DNA of 64,000 nucleotides from CALXOJ01 sp034120015 (GCA_034120015.1 JAXEIF010000029.1:62001-126000); one strand, 5' to 3'. Positions 17,101 through 26,706 are shown, counted from the first letter of the stretch. Notes: generated from the letters alone by a model not told the origin. Translations and numbers: made by a program.

Positions 17101-18930
17101 TCAGGCATTGTTCAGGCGGCTTTCCAGCGCAGCCAGTTCGTCTGCCAGTTCTTTCGGCAGTTTATCGCCGAATTTTTTGTAGTGTTCTTTAATGCCTTCG
17201 ACTTCTTTTTTCCAGCCTTCGACATCGACACTTAACAGCTGTTTCATGTCATCCAGCGTTGTGTCTTTCATGCCGGAAATGTCGATATCTTCCGGATTCG
17301 GCATGTATCCGATAGCGGTCTGACGGGCTTCAATCGCATTATCACAGCGGTCGAAAATCCATTTCAGGACGCGGCTGTTGTCGCCGTATCCGGGCCACAG
17401 CCATTTACCTTCCGGAGTTTTGCGGAACCAGTTGACGTAGAAGATTTTCGGCAGTTTGGAAGCATCGGCGTTGGCGCCCAGCTTGACCCAGTGCTTGAAG
17501 TAATCACCCATGTTGTATCCGCAGAACGGCAGCATGGCAAACGGGTCGCGGCGGATGGTTCCGGCTTTGAGGTCCAGAGCGGCTGCCGTAATTTCGGAAC
17601 CGATAATGGAAGCCATAAAAACACCGTGATTCCAGCTCATTGCTTCGTGAACAAGAGGAACAGTCGACGGACGGCGTCCTCCGAACAGGAATGCGGAAAT
17701 AGGAACTCCGTTCGGATCTTCCCATTCGTCGGCAATCGCCGGGCAGTTGGAAGCTTTTGCGGTGAAGCGGGCATTCGGATGAGCCGCTTTTTCTGCGGAA
17801 GCTTTTGTCCAGACATTACCTTTCCAGTCGATCAGTTTTTCGCCCGGTTCGGTTTCCATACCTTCCCACCAGACATCACCGTCTTCGGTCAGAGCCACGT
17901 TGGTGAAAATGGTGTCTTTTTCGATGGAGTGCATGGCGTTCGGGTTAGAGCTCATGGATGTTCCGGGGGCAACGCCGAAGAATCCGGCTTCGGGGTTGAT
18001 GGCGTAGAGACGTCCGTCTTTGCCGAACTTCATCCAGGCAATATCATCTCCGATGGTTTCGACTTTCCAGCCGGGGATGGTCGGAATCAGCATGGCCAGG
18101 TTTGTTTTTCCGCAGGCGGAGGGGAACGCACCCGTTACGTATTTGACTTCGCCTTTCGGGTTGGTCAGTTTCAGGATGAGCATGTGCTCGGCCAGCCAGC
18201 CTTCGTCGCGGGCCTGAACAGAAGCGATACGCAGAGCCAGACATTTTTTACCCAGCAACGCGTTTCCGCCGTAACCGGAACCGTACGACCAGATTTCGCG
18301 GGTTTCGGGGAAGTGTGCAATGTATTTCTTTTCAATCGGAGCGCAGGGCCAGACGCCGTTGTCGCTTTCGCCGGGAGCCAGCGGTTTGCCGACGGAGTGG
18401 ATACACGGAACGAATTCTCCGTTATCGCCCAGGATTTCCAGAACACGTGTTCCGACACGGGTCATGGTGTGCATGTTAATAACAACGTAGGCGGAGTCGG
18501 TCAGCTCGATGCCGATTTTGGCAATAGCCGAACCGAGAGGTCCCATCGAGTAAGGGATAACATACATGATGCGTCCGTGCATACATCCTTTGTACAGCCC
18601 CATCATGGTTTTCTTCAGTTCTTTCGGATCGATCCAGTTGTTTGTGGGACCGGCATCTTCCTGTTTTTCGGAAGCAATATAGGTTCTGGCTTCGACACGG
18701 GCAACGTCGGAAACGTCGGAACGGAACAGCAGACTGTGCGGTCTTTTGGTTGCGCTCAGTCGGGTGGCCAAACCGCTTTCGACCATTTCATCGGCCAGAC
18801 GGTCGTATTCGGCAGCTGTGCCGTCACACCAGTAAACGCCTTCCGGTTCGCAAACGGTTGCCCATTCGTCAACCCAGGCGAGCAGTTTTTTGTTGTTTGT
18901 TAAAGCCTTATTCAAGTACTTCACACTCAT
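17101..18930 (-). CDS. pckG: Phosphoenolpyruvate carboxykinase (GTP)
   Basis: A 609-residue GTP-dependent PEPCK, the normal length for the family. FPSACGKTNLAML holds the P-loop and reactive cysteine (about residues 270-282). ETIGDDIAWM provides the metal-binding aspartates, and NPEAGFFGVAPGTS and FAMLPFCGYNMGDYFKHW are family landmarks. It interconverts oxaloacetate and PEP; in fermentative anaerobes it often runs towards oxaloacetate, leading to succinate. GGAGGG lies six bases before the ATG. It is a single gene with its own terminator. ATP-type PEPCK is unrelated, so the family call is firm. Confidence 0.97.
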   Translation of the reverse strand: MSVKYLNKALTNNKKLLAWVDEWATVCEPEGVYWCDGTAAEYDRLADEMVESGLATRLSATKRPHSLLFRSDVSDVARVEARTYIASEKQEDAGPTNNWIDPKELKKTMMGLYKGCMHGRIMYVIPYSMGPLGSAIAKIGIELTDSAYVVINMHTMTRVGTRVLEILGDNGEFVPCIHSVGKPLAPGESDNGVWPCAPIEKKYIAHFPETREIWSYGSGYGGNALLGKKCLALRIASVQARDEGWLAEHMLILKLTNPKGEVKYVTGAFPSACGKTNLAMLIPTIPGWKVETIGDDIAWMKFGKDGRLYAINPEAGFFGVAPGTSMSSNPNAMHSIEKDTIFTNVALTEDGDVWWEGMETEPGEKLIDWKGNVWTKASAEKAAHPNARFTAKASNCPAIADEWEDPNGVPISAFLFGGRRPSTVPLVHEAMSWNHGVFMASIIGSEITAAALDLKAGTIRRDPFAMLPFCGYNMGDYFKHWVKLGANADASKLPKIFYVNWFRKTPEGKWLWPGYGDNSRVLKWIFDRCDNAIEARQTAIGYMPNPEDIDISGMKDTTLDDMKQLLSVDVEGWKKEVEGIKEHYKKFGDKLPKELADELAALESRLNNA

Positions 18931-19036
18931 TTTAAACCCTCCAAAGGTAAATCTTCTTTGTTTTACTATAACAGATTTCCGTAATTTCTACAATAGAAGG
19001 AAAAGAAAAAGAGAGGGAAGGAGAGATGAAGATTTC

Positions 19037-19065
19037 AAGACAAAAGCGTTGCGATGTGATATAAT
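19037..19065 (+). promoter_or_regulatory. Promoter overlapping the start of the adenine methylase gene
   Basis: AAGACA (19037-19042), 17 bases, TGA-TATAAT (extended -10 at 19057-19065). Transcription should start near 19072, on or just before the GTG at 19073, which suggests a leaderless message. It overlaps a 12-codon open frame (19026-19064) that has GGAGAG before its ATG and ends TAATG. Confidence 0.5.
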
Positions 19066-20173
19066 GATCGCCGTGCGGGAACGGAAAGAATATCTGAGCG
19101 GACAGCTGATTACTTATCTCGGAAACAAACGGAATCTTCTCGGTTTTATTGTGGCGGCGGTCGAAGAAGTTCGGGTGAGGCTGGGGAAAGAGAAGATATC
19201 CGTTTTCGATCTCTTTTCGGGAAGCGGTATTGTCGCGCGTTGTCTGAAGCAGTTTGCGGAATCGATTGCCGTCAATGATCTGGAGCGGTATTCCGAGGTT
19301 ATTAACCGCTGTTATTTGAGTAACGAAGACGAAGTGCCGATGCGGGACCTGAACGAAGCGTACCGGTGGCTGTGCGACGGACTCGGTGAGGAAAATCTGC
19401 GGGCCGGCTGGATTACGGAACTTTATTCACCGCGTAACGAAATGGCTGTCGACCGCGGCGAGCGTTGTTTTTATACACCGAGAAATGCACGGTATTTGGA
19501 TACGGCGCGCCGGCGCATCGGAGAACTTCCCGAAGAATTTCAACCTTATTTTCTGGCTCCGCTGCTTGCCGAAGCTTCCGTTCATGCCAACACTTCGGGG
19601 GTTTTCAAAGGGTTTTACAAAAATCGCGAAACGGGAATCGGTCAGTACGGCGGCAGCGGCCGGAATGCGTTGTCCAGAATTCTCGGGGCGATAGAGGTAA
19701 AAATGCCGGTTTTCAGCCGTTTTTCGTGCCCGTTTCGGGTTTTTCGCGGCGATGCGACAGCCGTGGCGGCCGTTGCCGGGGAATTCGATTTGGCTTATAT
19801 CGATCCGCCGTACAATCAGCATCCGTACGGAGCCAATTATTTCATGCTGAATCTGCTGACCGATTACAGGCGTCCGGAAAGTGTCAGTGCCGTTTCGGGG
19901 ATTCCCCGGGACTGGAACCGTTCCGAATGGAACAGAAGAGGTCAGGCAGTCGAACAGATGAGGCATCTGGCAGAAGCGGTGGATGCGAAATTTCTTTTGA
20001 TCTCCTTCAATTCGGAAGGGTTTATTTCGTTACCGGAAATGACAGCGTTGCTGGAACGTATCGGTTCGGTCAAAGTGGCGGAAACCGACTATAATGCTTT
20101 TCGCGGTTCGCGTAATCTGAAAGCAAGAAATCTTCATTTAAAGGAATATCTTTTTCTGGTGGAAAAGAAATAA
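19064..20173 (+). CDS. DNA adenine methylase (D12 class-like)
   Basis: About 369 residues. ITYLGNKRNLLGFI is the N-terminal D12/Dam-type motif, DLFSGSGIVAR the SAM-binding FxGxG loop (about residue 51), and IDPPYNQHPYG the catalytic DPPY (about residue 247). It methylates adenine N6; target sequence unknown. No restriction gene is adjacent, so it is an orphan or regulatory methylase on present evidence. The start is ATG 19064 (TAATG-coupled to a short upstream frame) or GTG 19073 (leaderless from the promoter at 19037-19065); both precede the first conserved motif. The frame is open upstream to 18890 but those codons lie before the promoter. YjbQ follows 11 bases after the stop. Confidence 0.85.
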   Translation: MIAVRERKEYLSGQLITYLGNKRNLLGFIVAAVEEVRVRLGKEKISVFDLFSGSGIVARCLKQFAESIAVNDLERYSEVINRCYLSNEDEVPMRDLNEAYRWLCDGLGEENLRAGWITELYSPRNEMAVDRGERCFYTPRNARYLDTARRRIGELPEEFQPYFLAPLLAEASVHANTSGVFKGFYKNRETGIGQYGGSGRNALSRILGAIEVKMPVFSRFSCPFRVFRGDATAVAAVAGEFDLAYIDPPYNQHPYGANYFMLNLLTDYRRPESVSAVSGIPRDWNRSEWNRRGQAVEQMRHLAEAVDAKFLLISFNSEGFISLPEMTALLERIGSVKVAETDYNAFRGSRNLKARNLHLKEYLFLVEKK

Positions 20174-20184
20174 AGGAGTATACA

Positions 20185-20586
20185 GTGCTTTTCGAGTATG
20201 AACTGAGAACGCCGAAAGAAGGATTTGTCGACATTACCGCTCAGGTTTCCGATGCGATAACAAAGTTTTGCCGCGGGACGGGGCAACAGGAGGCGGTGTG
20301 TCACGTCTTTTGTCCGCATACGACAGCCGGAATCACGGTGAACGAAAATGCCGATCCCGATGTCCGTCACGATCTTCTGATTGCATTGGATAAAGCCTTT
20401 CCCGACCGGCCCGAATTCCTTCATTCGGAAGGCAATTCGGCGGCACATGCCAAATCGTCATGTATAGGGGCCTCGGAGCTTTTGATTGTCTCCGGCGGGG
20501 CGCTGCTTTTGGGAACGTGGCAGGGAATTTATTTCTGCGAATTTGACGGTCCCCGCCGGCGGCGTTTTTTTGTCAGAATCGGGTAA
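20185..20586 (+). CDS. YjbQ/UPF0047 family protein
   Basis: A 133-residue single-domain protein of the YjbQ family, a small trimeric beta fold with a histidine-rich site. CPHTTAGITVNENADPDV, HSEGNSAAHAKSSCIGAS and LLLGTWQGIYFCEFDGPR are all family signatures. Some members have thiamin-phosphate-synthase side activity; the physiological role is unclear. The GTG start has AAAGGAG six bases upstream. It probably shares the methylase transcript. Confidence 0.9.
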   Translation: MLFEYELRTPKEGFVDITAQVSDAITKFCRGTGQQEAVCHVFCPHTTAGITVNENADPDVRHDLLIALDKAFPDRPEFLHSEGNSAAHAKSSCIGASELLIVSGGALLLGTWQGIYFCEFDGPRRRRFFVRIG

Positions 20587-20589
20587 AAA

Positions 20590-20615
20590 GGCGGGCTCCC
20601 GCAGGGAACCCGTTG
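20590..20615 (-). terminator. Terminator of the zinc-ribbon membrane protein gene
   Basis: On the minus strand CGGGTTCCC, three-base loop, GGGAGCCCG, then CCTTTTT. It lies between the two convergent genes. Confidence 0.7.
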
Positions 20616-20631
20616 CGTCCCTCATATCGGA

Positions 20632-21255
20632 TCAGTAGTAATAATAGTCCGGTGTTGCGGCCAGTACAGCCGTTCCCAGAAAAATCAGCAGAAGAACGGC
20701 GATGTAAACGATAAAATATATAGCGGCCAGAACTTTAACAACCGTACTTGTACCGCCTTCCGCAGCCATACGCGACAATCGCGAAGCGGGATTATCCGTT
20801 TCGGCTTTGCATTCTTCGAGTTTTGTTTTATAACGGCGGTAAAGAACGTAGTTGATGCAGAGCCCCGCCGCAATTTGCAGAATCAGGTTGAACCCGGCCG
20901 GAATGACCGTGAAGAGTACCAGAAGCAAAATTCCTTCAATGTACGCCTTTCGGTACATCAGATGCCATCCGGTAAAAAAGAAAGCCGCCCAGTTCCATTT
21001 CATGGTAAAGCCGCCGTTGTTTCTTTCCATTGCCGAATATGCATTTTTGTAGTGCCCGTATGCATGAGTCCGGACGGGGGTTCCCGTCGATCCTGTGATG
21101 AACGCATCCATGAATGCTTCGTCTGAGGTGTCTGTATGGACCTCGAAAGCCTCCGCCGTTTCCGTATCGGGGCCGTTTCCTGTTGCTGTGCCGCATCCCG
21201 AACAAAACAGATCGGCTGCGTTGAGTTCCTTTCCGCAATTTTTGCAAAATGGCAT
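20632..21255 (-). CDS. Zinc-ribbon membrane protein (DUF2628-like)
   Basis: 207 residues beginning MPFCKNCGKELNAADLFCSGCG, an N-terminal zinc ribbon with two CxxC pairs. A polar linker follows, then a hydrophobic domain with about three membrane segments (WNWAAFFFTGWHLMYRKAY.., about residues 85-200). The arrangement matches zinc-ribbon/DUF2628 proteins of unknown function. AAAAGGAG lies seven bases before the ATG at 21253-21255, so I start there rather than at the upstream ATG (21312). It ends with four tyrosines. Monocistronic by its flanks. Confidence 0.8.
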   Translation of the reverse strand: MPFCKNCGKELNAADLFCSGCGTATGNGPDTETAEAFEVHTDTSDEAFMDAFITGSTGTPVRTHAYGHYKNAYSAMERNNGGFTMKWNWAAFFFTGWHLMYRKAYIEGILLLVLFTVIPAGFNLILQIAAGLCINYVLYRRYKTKLEECKAETDNPASRLSRMAAEGGTSTVVKVLAAIYFIVYIAVLLLIFLGTAVLAATPDYYYY

Positions 21256-21569
21256 AGATTTTCTCCTTTTTGATGATTCATTGTAACATTTGTTTCCGAC
21301 ACCTGATGTCATGGTTTCGATTTTTATCCGGTATTCCGGGCGCTTCCGTAATTTGCCTCGGGGTGCTTGTGACGGTATCGATATTGAATATCGGAGACGG
21401 TCGCGGTTTTGATTGCGGGGCAGAATTCATAAAATATAAGCAAAGGTTTTTGATTGTTCACGTAAGAGAATAATCTTATCAAAAAATTAAATGATGTTGT
21501 TTTGAAACAGCTGTGATGTGCTTTAACAAAGAGGACTGTCTGTGCTATAATCGGTCGTCCGGAGTCTTT
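21256..21569. other. 314-base intergenic region between divergent genes
   Basis: It holds the Shine-Dalgarno of the minus-strand zinc-ribbon gene and the promoter of the GGDEF gene (21523-21551). I see no gene, no strong hairpin and no repeat in the rest. Confidence 0.6.
21523..21551 (+). promoter_or_regulatory. Promoter of the GGDEF gene
   Basis: TTAACA (21523-21528), 17-base spacer, TATAAT (21546-21551). The leader to the ATG at 21570 would be only about 12 bases, containing CCGGAG as ribosome-binding site. Confidence 0.75.
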
Positions 21570-22703
21570 ATGAAAACAGAAATCAAAGAATATCTTCACT
21601 TCAGAAAGCAGGAGCCTGAAATTATCGAACGGAATCTCGATGTTATAGCCGGGGCGAATTTAAAAATATTGAAAATAGGATTGGCGGTCTCCGTTGTGAT
21701 TTTTTCGACGGTCGGCGTTTTTTTCTGTTTTTATACGATTTATCGGGCTGTATCATACTTTATTTTTTCAGCCTGCCTGGTCGGATTTTATCTTCTGGCG
21801 CAGAGAATCGGAGGACAAAGACGCGTTCTGCTTCTGTTTTATGCTGTCTTTGAATTTTTTTGTCTGTTTTCGATTTATTTGATGATTTATCAGGCGAATG
21901 TTTTGGCGGTTGTCGGGGTTTGTCTTTTGAGCGTCATGCCAACCGAAATTTTGGACCGATCGTACAGAGTCGAGATCTTCTCGTTTGTCAATACCGTCGC
22001 AATGTGTATCGCATCATGGCTTCTGAAAAATTCTGTAGCGATATCTGTTATGGATACTTTTCATTTTGCGGGCGCATTTTTAATCGGAGTTTCGGTCGGT
22101 GCCCATACACGGGTCAGTAATTTCGAATTGTTTGAGCTGCAGAGAAAGACGAACAATCAGCGTTATTACGATTTTCTGACCGGGCTGGCCAACCGGCGGA
22201 AACTGTTCGATGATTTGCAGGGGGCCGAAAAAAGGGAGTGGTGTTCATTGTCGGCAGTCATGATCGATGTCGATTATTTCAAGCAGTATAACGATATTTA
22301 CGGCCATCAGAACGGTGATTTCATTTTAAAAAGAATTGCCTGTGTTTTGAGTGAGGAAGGCGGAAAAAACGATATCGTATTTTACCGTTACGGAGGAGAA
22401 GAGTTTATCGGAGTGTGTGACAGTCGAAAAGCCGATGTCGGTACGATTTGCGGCAATATCAGGGCAAAGATTGAAACACTCGATATACCGTTTACGGAAT
22501 CGCCTTTCGGCAAAGTAACTGTCAGCATCGGATTTGTCGAAAATTATGCCGACGGTAGCGAAAGCAGTGATGAAATTATCCGGATGGCCGATTCCGCACT
22601 TTATTCTGCCAAGCGCAGGGGGCGTAACAGGGTGGAAAGATTCGAGAAAGATGCCGACTGCCTGAAACCGGCTTCGACGGCAGATACGGATGCCGAAGTC
22701 TGA
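21570..22703 (+). CDS. Membrane-bound diguanylate cyclase (GGDEF)
   Basis: 377 residues: a soluble N-terminus (about 1-30), six hydrophobic segments (about 32-190), then a GGDEF domain from about residue 210. DFLTGLANRRKLFDDL and MIDVDYFKQYNDIYGHQNGD are canonical, and the active loop is YRYGGEEF. The RxxD inhibitory site that should lie five residues before GGEEF is not present (GKND), so product feedback at that site is unlikely. It should make cyclic di-GMP. The start at 21570 fits the promoter and CCGGAG; an in-frame ATG at 21513 lies upstream of the promoter. Confidence 0.9.
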   Translation: MKTEIKEYLHFRKQEPEIIERNLDVIAGANLKILKIGLAVSVVIFSTVGVFFCFYTIYRAVSYFIFSACLVGFYLLAQRIGGQRRVLLLFYAVFEFFCLFSIYLMIYQANVLAVVGVCLLSVMPTEILDRSYRVEIFSFVNTVAMCIASWLLKNSVAISVMDTFHFAGAFLIGVSVGAHTRVSNFELFELQRKTNNQRYYDFLTGLANRRKLFDDLQGAEKREWCSLSAVMIDVDYFKQYNDIYGHQNGDFILKRIACVLSEEGGKNDIVFYRYGGEEFIGVCDSRKADVGTICGNIRAKIETLDIPFTESPFGKVTVSIGFVENYADGSESSDEIIRMADSALYSAKRRGRNRVERFEKDADCLKPASTADTDAEV

Positions 22704-22805
22704 ATGTGACGGATGAGTCCGATTTCGATTCAATAATTTTAAAATAATTTTCCCGAAAAATGTATTAAATGATAAAACCTCCCATTAATCTTTGCGGAGG
22801 TCTTT

Positions 22806-23144
22806 ATGAAAAAACAGTTTTTCCTGATTTTTATGATTATTTCTGTTGGTTTAACGGCGCAGACAACTTATGAAGAAGCGCCCGAAATCCCTCTCGGCCG
22901 CCTTTATACGGTGGAAACTGCGGTTTCTGTTTACGGCAACGGAGACGGTGACCGGTTGTGGATTGAGGATCTGCGGCGTCTGGAGACTGTGTGGGAGTGC
23001 GTTTCTCCGCAAAAGCAGGCCGAATTTCGCGATTTTCTGCTGCCGATTTATATGAGGGAAACGATGGGGATTCCGTTATTCGAAGAAACCGCCGAAGATT
23101 GGACGGAAATTGCGGAAAAAATCCTTTTTGACGAATCGTTTTAG
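22806..23144 (+). CDS. Small exported protein of unknown function
   Basis: 112 residues with a signal peptide (MKKQFFLIFMIISVGLTAQT) and a mature part of about 93 acidic residues containing two tryptophans and no recognised domain. GCGGAGG lies five bases before the ATG. It stands alone between the GGDEF gene and pheS. A periplasmic location is inferred. I do not recognise the family. Confidence 0.65.
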   Translation: MKKQFFLIFMIISVGLTAQTTYEEAPEIPLGRLYTVETAVSVYGNGDGDRLWIEDLRRLETVWECVSPQKQAEFRDFLLPIYMRETMGIPLFEETAEDWTEIAEKILFDESF

Positions 23145-23176
23145 AAGGCTTTTTTCTTTCGTATGTTTCTTCTCCG

Positions 23177-23205
23177 TTGCGAAAAAACGCAATTTGTTGT
23201 AAGAT
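23177..23205 (+). promoter_or_regulatory. Promoter of pheST
   Basis: TTGCGA (23177-23182), 17 bases, TAAGAT (23200-23205). It lies 16 bases before the pheS ATG; no attenuator or T-box is visible. Confidence 0.6.
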
Positions 23206-23221
23206 ACAAAGGGAGATAATC

Positions 23222-24268
23222 ATGCTGGAGAAAATAGAGCAGATTAAGAAAGACTTTTATAGTGCAATGGAAACGGCCTGTTCCGGTCAGGCAGATCTGG
23301 CCAAGCTGAAAGCCGATTTTATCGGAAAGAAGGGCGCGGTTGCCGAAATTCTGAAAAATATGAAAGAGGCCTCCTCCGAAAATATTCGGGAAATCGGACA
23401 GCGTGTCAATCAGCTGAAAAACGAAATCGAAACGGTTGTCGACCGAAAAATGAAAGAGGCGGAGGCGGCTCTGATTAATGAGCGCCTGAAAAGAGACCGG
23501 GTCGATTTTTCGATGCGCGATTCTCTGACCGATCGCGGACTGACCGATGCCGGTTATCATCCCGTTACGCTGATTCAGCGTGAGGTTGAAGATGTGTTTA
23601 CATCGATGGGATTTGAAATTCTGGACGGACCTCATATCGAAGATGATTATCACAATTTTGTTGCCCTCAATATTCCCGAACATCATCCGGCCCGCGATAT
23701 GCAGGATACTTTCTGGTTTTCCGATATGAAGCATCTGCTGAGAACGCATACATCGCCGATTCAGGTTCGGGGTATGGAATCCCATAAACCGCCGTTTAAA
23801 TTTGTCGGACCGGGAAAAGTGTTCCGAAACGAAGCGACAGATGCTTCACACGAAATGGTTTTCCATCAAATTGAAGGAATGATGGTTGATGAAAATGTGA
23901 CAGTGTCCCATTTGATTTATTTTATGAAAACGCTGTTAAGTGAAATTTTCGGAAGAACAGTTGAAGTCAGACTGCGTCCCGGATTTTTCCCTTTTGTTGA
24001 GCCGGGTTTCGAACTGGATATCAAGTGTCTGATTTGCGGCGGAAAAGGTTGTCCCGTCTGCAAACAGCAGGGATGGGTCGAGTTGCTGCCGTGCGGCATG
24101 GTTCATCCCAACGTATTAAAATACAGCGGTATCGATACCGAAAAGTACAACGGTTTTGCTTTCGGTTTGGGGTTGGACCGGCTTGTCATGATGCGTTACG
24201 GTATTGATGATATCCGTCATCTTCACGGCGGAGATTTACGGTTTATCCGACAATTTAAGGCTTATTAA
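23222..24268 (+). CDS. pheS: Phenylalanine-tRNA ligase alpha subunit
   Basis: 348 residues, bacterial type: an N-terminal coiled-coil (about 1-90), then the class II core. FKFVGPGKVFRNEATDASHEMVFHQIEG is motif 2 and GFAFGLGLDRLVMMRYGI is motif 3. CLICGGKGCPVCKQQGW contains four cysteines like a small zinc knuckle. AAAGGGAG precedes the ATG at 23222; the ATG at 23177 overlaps the promoter. It is co-transcribed with pheT (14 bases apart). The bacterial rather than archaeal-like form is a useful taxonomic clue. Confidence 0.97.
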   Translation: MLEKIEQIKKDFYSAMETACSGQADLAKLKADFIGKKGAVAEILKNMKEASSENIREIGQRVNQLKNEIETVVDRKMKEAEAALINERLKRDRVDFSMRDSLTDRGLTDAGYHPVTLIQREVEDVFTSMGFEILDGPHIEDDYHNFVALNIPEHHPARDMQDTFWFSDMKHLLRTHTSPIQVRGMESHKPPFKFVGPGKVFRNEATDASHEMVFHQIEGMMVDENVTVSHLIYFMKTLLSEIFGRTVEVRLRPGFFPFVEPGFELDIKCLICGGKGCPVCKQQGWVELLPCGMVHPNVLKYSGIDTEKYNGFAFGLGLDRLVMMRYGIDDIRHLHGGDLRFIRQFKAY

Positions 24269-24282
24269 AACGGAGCGGTCAC

Positions 24283-26706
24283 ATGAATATTTCGATTAAC
24301 TGGATTCGGGAATTTGTCGATTTGCCGGAAAATGTCGGCAGTGAATTGGGAAAGCGGTTTACGCTTTCGACTTGCGAAGTGGAAGATATTTCGGTTATCA
24401 ATGAGCATCTTCGGAATGTCATTGTGGCGGAAATTGTCGGAATCGACAATCATCCGAATTCGGATAAACTTCATTTGGTTACGGTGAATAAAGGAAAAGA
24501 GACTCAGCAGGTTGTCTGCGGAGCTCCCAATGTTCGTGTCGGCATGAAGGTGCCTTTTGCGCCGCTCGGAACCACACTGCCCGGCGGTTTTACGCTGACG
24601 CCGAAAGAAATTCGCGGGGTTGTTTCCGAAGGAATGCTTTGCAGCGAAGCCGAACTGGAAATCGGCAGCGATGACAGCGGCTTAAAAGAGTTTCCGGCCG
24701 ACGCACCTGTCGGTGTTTCGCTGGCCGAATATCTGAACCGGCCGGCCGATATTCTTTTTGATATTGACAATAAATCGATTACGCACCGACCCGATTTATG
24801 GGCGCAGTACGGAATGGCGCGTGAATTTGCGGCCGTGTTTAAACAGCCGCTGCGAAATCCGTATAACGAAGAATGGCAGAAAAAACTGGAGGCGCGGCTC
24901 GGAAAAGGCAGCGCGCCTGTGACCGTAACTGTTGATGATGACAGTGCCTGTAAAATTTATTGCGGTCTGTATGTGAAAAACGTTAAAATCGGTGAAAGCC
25001 CCGATTGGATGAAAGCGCGTCTGAATGCCTGCGGTGTACGTTCGATCAATAACATGGTAGATATTTCCAATTATGTTATGCTGGAGTTGGGAATACCGAA
25101 TCATATTTTTGATGCCTCGCAAATTGCCGGATCACAGATTCACGTCCGCAGAGCCGGAACGGAGCAGACTTTTGTGACACTTGATGAAACGGAGAGACAG
25201 ATTCTGCCGCGGGATACCATGATTTGCGATGCGGAAAAACCGGTAGCGATAGCGGGTATTATGGGCGGTTTGGCTTCGGGGGTCAAGGATACGACAACGG
25301 ATGTTTTTATCGAAGTGGCCAATTTTACGGACGCCGAAATCCGGAAAACATCTACCCGACTCGGACTTCGTTCCGACTCTTCCATCCGCTACGAAAAATC
25401 GCTTGATTCGCAGCTGGTGCGCCGTTCGTCGCTGCGGATTTTGGATCTGATTCTGCAGCTGTGCCCGGGGGCGGAACCGGTCGGATCTCAGGTTGTTGCC
25501 GGCCGCGATAATGTGCCGTATCAGCCCCTTATCATCGAATTATCCTGCGACAAAATCCGTTCGGTTTTGGGAACCGGGTTTCCGTCCGATGACGAAATTA
25601 CCGATATTTTGGAAAGACTTGATTTTGCCGTCGAGAACCGCAACGGCCTGCTGAAAGTTACGGTTCCGAGTTATCGGGCGACAAAAGATGTCGAGTGCGA
25701 TGCGGATATTATTGAAGAAGTCGGTCGTATTGTCGGTTTTGATAACATTACACCGAATGCTCCTCTGACCCGTATCGAAGCGGTTCGTCTGTCATTGCCG
25801 AAACAGCTGCACCGGCGGATTCAGGATTTTCTGGTGCTGCAGGGGCAGGCTCTCGAAGTCATGACTTACCCGATGATCGGAGAGAAACTGCTTAAAAAGA
25901 TACAGTGGCCGGATTTAAATGAAAAACTGATTTTAAAAAATGCCATCAGCCGGGATAACGACCGCATGCGGCCGTCTTTAATCCCGACAGCGTTGCAAAC
26001 CGCCGCACTGAATGCAAAAAACTTTTCTTCGTTCCGTTTTTTTGAACTGGGGCGTTCTTATACCGGTGATGAAAAGCAGTTTTCTTCGGAAAAAAATCAG
26101 CTGGTTATCGGATTTTTTGACCGGAAGGGGGATTCCTTTTTGCCGTTGCTGAATACCGTCGAAAAAATGTTCGATTTTCTTTCTTATCCGGTTGCGGTTG
26201 CGGAGGCCGGCGGCAGTAATACCGTTGTGCCGAAAGAATGGAACGGCGTTCACCCCTACGAGTACGTCGACATTCGGGTTATGGGAAAACCGTGCGCAGC
26301 TGTGTTTACGGTACATCCCTCTTTAACGGGAGAGTTAAAAATCCGGGGGAAACTGTCACTGGCGGTTGTCGATCTCTCTGAATTCGAAAATGTCAAACCG
26401 AAAGATAAAGTGAAGTATAAGCCGTTGCCGAAATATCCCGGCAGTCTCTTCGACTGCACGGTGATTGTGCCGCGAAGTGCCGCCGCGGCGGAACCGCTGC
26501 GCGCGTTAAAAGGTGTCAAATACAGGGAGTTGGAATCGATTCGGCTGGTCGGCGTGTTCCTGCCGGAAGATCCGGATGTCAAATGGGTTACGTTGCGGGC
26601 CTCGTTCCTGGATCCGGATAAGACGCTTGACGGAGCTTTTCTGGAAGAGGCTCAAAACCGGATTGTTTCCGAATTAACAAAGGCCGGTTTTCCGTTGAAG
26701 AGCTGA
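24283..26706 (+). CDS. pheT: Phenylalanine-tRNA ligase beta subunit
   Basis: 807 residues with the full bacterial architecture. It starts MNISINWIREFVDLP; the EMAP/tRNA-binding domain is at about 40-150 (HPNSDKLHLVTVN). B3/4 editing and B5 domains are in the middle (SITHRPDLWAQYGMARE; DVECDADIIEEVGRIVGFDNI), followed by the inactive class II-like fold. A C-terminal FDX-ACB anticodon-binding domain starts at YKPLPKYPGSLFDCTVIVP. It forms the alpha2beta2 enzyme with PheS. Normal length; followed by a terminator. Confidence 0.97.
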   Translation: MNISINWIREFVDLPENVGSELGKRFTLSTCEVEDISVINEHLRNVIVAEIVGIDNHPNSDKLHLVTVNKGKETQQVVCGAPNVRVGMKVPFAPLGTTLPGGFTLTPKEIRGVVSEGMLCSEAELEIGSDDSGLKEFPADAPVGVSLAEYLNRPADILFDIDNKSITHRPDLWAQYGMAREFAAVFKQPLRNPYNEEWQKKLEARLGKGSAPVTVTVDDDSACKIYCGLYVKNVKIGESPDWMKARLNACGVRSINNMVDISNYVMLELGIPNHIFDASQIAGSQIHVRRAGTEQTFVTLDETERQILPRDTMICDAEKPVAIAGIMGGLASGVKDTTTDVFIEVANFTDAEIRKTSTRLGLRSDSSIRYEKSLDSQLVRRSSLRILDLILQLCPGAEPVGSQVVAGRDNVPYQPLIIELSCDKIRSVLGTGFPSDDEITDILERLDFAVENRNGLLKVTVPSYRATKDVECDADIIEEVGRIVGFDNITPNAPLTRIEAVRLSLPKQLHRRIQDFLVLQGQALEVMTYPMIGEKLLKKIQWPDLNEKLILKNAISRDNDRMRPSLIPTALQTAALNAKNFSSFRFFELGRSYTGDEKQFSSEKNQLVIGFFDRKGDSFLPLLNTVEKMFDFLSYPVAVAEAGGSNTVVPKEWNGVHPYEYVDIRVMGKPCAAVFTVHPSLTGELKIRGKLSLAVVDLSEFENVKPKDKVKYKPLPKYPGSLFDCTVIVPRSAAAAEPLRALKGVKYRELESIRLVGVFLPEDPDVKWVTLRASFLDPDKTLDGAFLEEAQNRIVSELTKAGFPLKS

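Noticed and set aside
17491..18903. 470-residue plus-strand open frame antisense to pckG
   Set aside because: It is a shadow of a highly conserved gene, with no ribosome-binding site, no domain and an odd composition.
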